From CAYPLH01 sp964411505 (lineage in GTDB: Bacteria; Bacillota; Clostridia; CAYPLH01; DUMO01): a stretch of 43,985 nucleotides of DNA. Made by a program: the position numbers and the translations under genes. Below are positions 41,362 through 43,985 of this stretch, one piece after another. The DNA is taken from contig CAYPLH010000032.1 in NCBI GenBank assembly GCA_964411505.1, positions 1 to 43,985 on the forward strand. The letters are read 5' to 3'. Below the pieces are notes generated by a model, which was not told the DNA's origin, did no database searches, and saw nothing but the letters and a program-made list of their open reading frames with translations. How positions within the stretch are numbered: the first letter of the stretch is position 1; every line of letters starts with the position of its first letter.

Positions 41362-41718
41362 ATGGATAGAAAATCTAATGGTTTTACTTTAGTAGAAATA
41401 ATAGTTGTGATCGCAATATTAGGAATTATTGTGGCGATAACTGTTCCAAGATTAACTGGTTTAAAAAGTATGGCAATGAAAAGAGTTTGTGCTTCCAATC
41501 GGAGAACAGTAATAAGGATGTACAGCGTTTTTCTGCTTGAAAATGATATTGATGATATAATTGTCTTTGATCAATTTGTTATAGAAAATTTTAAAGTGGT
41601 CTGCCCTGATGTTGGCATAATAAGCTATAAAGATGGAAAAGTAGAGTGTAGTGTGCATGAAGATGGAAGTGGAAACGATGAAGAAGAGTCACCTGGAGAT
41701 GAAGTGCCTTGGTTGTGA
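41362..41718 (+). CDS. Type IV pilin-like prepilin protein
   Basis: 118 aa. The type III signal MDRKSNGFTLVEIIVVIAIL is cut by prepilin peptidase between Gly7 and Phe8; Glu at mature position 5 is present. The hydrophobic helix continues GIIVAITVPRLTG. The rest is short and acidic (EDGSGNDEEESPGDEVPWL). The longest frame starts at GTG 41353, but ATG 41362 has AAGGTG about 7 nt upstream. It resembles ComGC/PilA minor pilins, yet no pilus assembly gene is nearby. A second frame that overlaps its 3' end may be a frameshifted continuation. Confidence 0.82.
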   Translation: MDRKSNGFTLVEIIVVIAILGIIVAITVPRLTGLKSMAMKRVCASNRRTVIRMYSVFLLENDIDDIIVFDQFVIENFKVVCPDVGIISYKDGKVECSVHEDGSGNDEEESPGDEVPWL

Positions 41719-41872
41719 TTTTGAAAAAGATCCAGGTGGTGAATATTCATGGTATGCAGCTGCAAAAAAATATGTCGCTGATTATCCTTTAGAATTTACA
41801 ATAGATGAGGGGTCAACAATAAGCAATGTTGTTGACGGTACTAATAATAAGAAGTCTGCGAGTACAGCATAG
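41699..41872 (+). CDS. Possible frameshifted C-terminus of the pilin or small ORF
   Basis: In another frame from 41699 the reading is MKCLGCDFEKDPGGEYSWYA and then AAKKYVADYPLEFTIDEG, ending TNNKKSAST. The composition is protein-like. A single shift near 41690-41712 would attach it to the pilin and give about 170 aa, a more normal pilin length. Whether this is a real shift, a sequencing error or an independent small protein cannot be decided. Confidence 0.35.
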   Translation: MKCLGCDFEKDPGGEYSWYAAAKKYVADYPLEFTIDEGSTISNVVDGTNNKKSASTA

Positions 41873-42106
41873 AAGTAGAATTTTAGATAATATACTTAAT
41901 TATTTGTAGTGGATATTTAAATATTTCTTACATTAATAATCCCATATGAATTAAGTAGCATCGTAAAACAAAAAACGATTAGTAAAAAATATTTATTCCA
42001 AGCATAAAGCTTACTAATAGCTGAAAATGTTGCAATAGCAAGGATATGCGGTTTTCGTTCCTATGTTCCTAAGAAAAAGAAAAAAATATGTGATTGAATG
42101 TGTATC

Positions 42107-42321
42107 TCGACGTGAGTATGCTCTTAGGATTACAAGATATAGTAGCTCAAAAATATCGGACCACAATATGTAGTTTCATAAAATTTGATTTTGTAGTCTA
42201 TAAATAAGTCAGACTACAGGCTCTAAGCCAGTAAAATCAATGGTTTCAGTATTTTTGTAGTCTATGTAGTCTGAGAAATCGCAAACTTTTATGTATTTAA
42301 CACCGATTCGACGTGAGTATG
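42107..42321. repeat. Direct repeats TCGACGTGAGTATG in a gene-poor gap
   Basis: TCGACGTGAGTATG occurs at 42107-42120 and 42308-42321. Between them lie GTAGTCT/AGACTAC inverted repeats (about 42192-42219) and further GTAGTCT copies near 42255-42275. The whole 41873-42461 stretch (589 nt) shows no convincing gene. Confidence 0.6.
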
Positions 42322-42461
42322 GCGAAAGGATAAAGTGGCTGTGAGGCTGTGATAGCAAGGGTTTTGGCGTTGGACAGTGATTCTTCATCTGCCATTGCAG
42401 TTATAGTGAATTAATGTAGTACACATGATAGAGAATTAAGAATAAATGCGGGGGAATAGAC

Positions 42462-42869
42462 ATGGATTTACAGCATTTTTTAAGTCTAATAGGTATCACT
42501 TCAATAGTATCCACAATAGTAGCATTTATTTTTGATCACATAAAGACTAGATTAAATCTAAAATATAAAAAACTATTTTCGGAAAAAGAAAACAGATATC
42601 GTTCGATGTTAGTTTTTATGTCTGTGGTAATTGATGAGAATAATTACATACATATAGATACTGCATATAAACCTCAAGATATAGATATTAAAGAATATTA
42701 TATGAAAGAAGTTATTTTACATAGGAATTTTTTCTATTTATTTGCTAGTGAAGCTGTGATAAAAGCGATAGATGAATTTATTAGCAATCCAACAAATGCT
42801 GAATTTAAGAAGGTTGCACAAACGATGAGAAATGATTTGTGGACCAATAAAAATAAAAGATTATTTTAG
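42462..42869 (+). CDS. Small membrane-anchored protein of unknown function
   Basis: A 135-aa protein. One membrane helix occupies about residues 5-27 (FLSLIGITSIVSTIVAFIFD), followed by a basic, helical segment (HIKTRLNLKYKKLFSEKENR) and a soluble helical domain (NNYIHIDTAYKPQDIDIKEY, ending RNDLWTNKNKRLF). I do not recognise the family. GCGGGGGAATAG before ATG 42462 is a good ribosome binding site. It precedes the next aminotransferase by about 20 nt and may share its transcript. Confidence 0.75.
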   Translation: MDLQHFLSLIGITSIVSTIVAFIFDHIKTRLNLKYKKLFSEKENRYRSMLVFMSVVIDENNYIHIDTAYKPQDIDIKEYYMKEVILHRNFFYLFASEAVIKAIDEFISNPTNAEFKKVAQTMRNDLWTNKNKRLF

Positions 42870-42889
42870 AAGAAGGGGAGTTACGAGAA

Positions 42890-43985
42890 ATGGCTGAAAA
42901 GATTTGGTTGGCATCTCCTCATATGAGTGATGAAGGTTATGAACAAGAATATGTAAAAGAAGCTTTTGATACTAACTGGATTGCGCCACTTGGCACAAAT
43001 GTGAATGGATTCGAACAAGAGTTGGCTTCCAAAGTTGGTATAGATCATGCTGCTGCTTTAGTATCTGGAACTGCTGCGATACATTTAGCGCTTAAACTCG
43101 CTGGTGTTGAGAGAGACGATATTGTTTTCTGTCCTTCGCTTACATTTTCAGCAACTGCTAATCCCATCATGTATCAAAGTGCAAAACCTGTATTTATAGA
43201 TAGTGACTATAAAACCTGGAATATGGATCCAGATGCACTAGAAGAAGCTTTTAAGAAGTATCCAAATGTTAAGGCTGTTTTAGTCGTTCATTTATATGGA
43301 TTATCTGCTGATATGGATCGAATTATGGAGATTTGTAATAGATATAATGTTCCAGTTATTGAAGATGCAGCAGAGTCTTTAGGAACTTATTATAAAGGAA
43401 AACACACCGGTACTTTTGGTGATTATGGTATATACAGTTTTAATGGAAATAAAATTATCACCACTTCTGGTGGTGGCATGTTAGTCAGTAATGATAAAGA
43501 AAAGATTGATAAAGCAAGGTTTTGGGCTACTCAAGCTAGAGATAAAGCAAGGCATTATCAGCATTCAGAGTTAGGATTCAACTACCGAATGAGTAATATA
43601 GTTGCTGCTATTGGTAGAGGTCAGCTCAAAGTATTAGATCAAAGAGTTGAAAAGAAAAAATATATTTATGATTTTTACAAGAGAGAATTAGGAAATTTAG
43701 AAGGTTTAAAAATGATGCCTGTTAATGAATGGGATAGTCCTAATTACTGGTTATCGAGCATAACTCTAAGTGGAAAAGTTAGACCACTTGATGTTATGGA
43801 AGCACTGGAGAAAGAAAATATTGAATCAAGACCTGTGTGGAAGCCGATGCATATGCAACCGTTCTTCGCTGACTATGATTATGTAGGTTCAGATGTGAGT
43901 GAGAAGTTGTTTGTGAATGGTGTGTGCTTACCATCTGATACGAAGATGACTGATGAGGATCTTGAGAGAATATGTGGGATTGTTA
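42890..43985 (+). CDS. DegT/DnrJ/EryC1-family aminotransferase (PglE/EpsN-like), 3' end cut by window
   Basis: From ATG 42890 (AAGGGGAG 9 nt upstream) the frame is open to the window end, giving 365 residues of an expected 375-390. It shows MAEKIWLASPHMSDEGYEQE and AFDTNWIAPLGTNV, VSGTAAIHLALKLAG, CPSLTFSATANPIMY, EDAAESLGTYYKGKHTGTFG, and the PLP-lysine segment SFNGNKIITTSGGGML (Lys about 188). It is closer to the PglE/EpsN type, which makes UDP-4-amino-4,6-dideoxy-GlcNAc, than the other aminotransferase in this window. With the CapD/PglF-like dehydratase it could supply a bacillosamine-type sugar; the matching acetyltransferase may be downstream. Confidence 0.9.
   Translation, partial: MAEKIWLASPHMSDEGYEQEYVKEAFDTNWIAPLGTNVNGFEQELASKVGIDHAAALVSGTAAIHLALKLAGVERDDIVFCPSLTFSATANPIMYQSAKPVFIDSDYKTWNMDPDALEEAFKKYPNVKAVLVVHLYGLSADMDRIMEICNRYNVPVIEDAAESLGTYYKGKHTGTFGDYGIYSFNGNKIITTSGGGMLVSNDKEKIDKARFWATQARDKARHYQHSELGFNYRMSNIVAAIGRGQLKVLDQRVEKKKYIYDFYKRELGNLEGLKMMPVNEWDSPNYWLSSITLSGKVRPLDVMEALEKENIESRPVWKPMHMQPFFADYDYVGSDVSEKLFVNGVCLPSDTKMTDEDLERICGIV

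Overview
The window looks like chromosomal DNA of an AT-rich, spore-forming, Gram-positive anaerobe of the class Clostridia. The support is low GC content, strong AGGAGG-type ribosome binding sites with frequent GTG and TTG starts, a small acid-soluble spore protein, three SLH-domain S-layer proteins, and an EPS cluster led by a LoaP-type antiterminator. No rRNA, tRNA or CRISPR array was recognised. Species cannot be named from the sequence alone.

Layout. (1) 1-2707: end of an NAD biosynthesis operon (nadB, nadC), with nadA presumably upstream. (2) 2708-5640: a cluster of DnaA-box-like 9-mers, a membrane-anchored lipase with a slippage-prone GVE repeat, a 246-bp palindromic element, a CBS-pair protein and an unlisted 59-aa SASP gene. 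(3) 5800-16590: three paralogous S-layer-type genes (SLH, helical stalk, Ig-like repeats), each with its own promoter and terminator. The first has the strongest promoter. (4) 16600-19300: a graveyard of toxin-antitoxin modules. One AbrB/RelE pair is intact; the rest are fragments (RelE, two RHH/PIN remnants, and an MNT nucleotidyltransferase whose HEPN partner is cut off). (5) 18256-43985: an exopolysaccharide/surface glycan locus. It holds loaP, a MarR_EPS-type regulator, two O-antigen ligase/polymerase-like proteins, two Wzz-like proteins, a CapD/PglF-type dehydratase, a GT4 glycosyltransferase, an initiating sugar transferase, a WecD-like acetyltransferase and two DegT-family aminotransferases, the last cut by the window end.

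How the genes work together. The loaP promoter and the promoter ahead of the MarR_EPS gene carry the same layout: a -35, a 17-bp spacer, a -10, exactly 4 nt, then the palindrome TTGTTCA-N5-TGAACAA. I infer that the MarR_EPS protein (or another regulator) controls both loaP and the glycan operon, while LoaP acts on the roughly 260-nt structured leader of the second transcript to allow read-through of the long operon. The sugar genes fit a 4-amino-4,6-dideoxy sugar: 4,6-dehydratase, then aminotransferase, then N-acetyltransferase, with assembly on a lipid carrier by the sugar transferase and GT4.

The most unusual part is a three-gene ABC-three-component (ABC-3C) conflict system plus an MNT nucleotidyltransferase at 29839-33060. 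It lies inside the glycan operon and its last gene overlaps the sugar transferase gene. A second insertion at 36250-38228 joins an MNT gene, a 9-codon HEPN stub, a DUF1016 fragment and a Schlafen-AlbA_2/HATPase protein. All three MNT genes in the window lack an intact HEPN partner. Intergenic gaps carry arrays of a degenerate 8-bp unit (NNYCCAAC), and there are two unrelated large palindromes of 211 and 246 bp.
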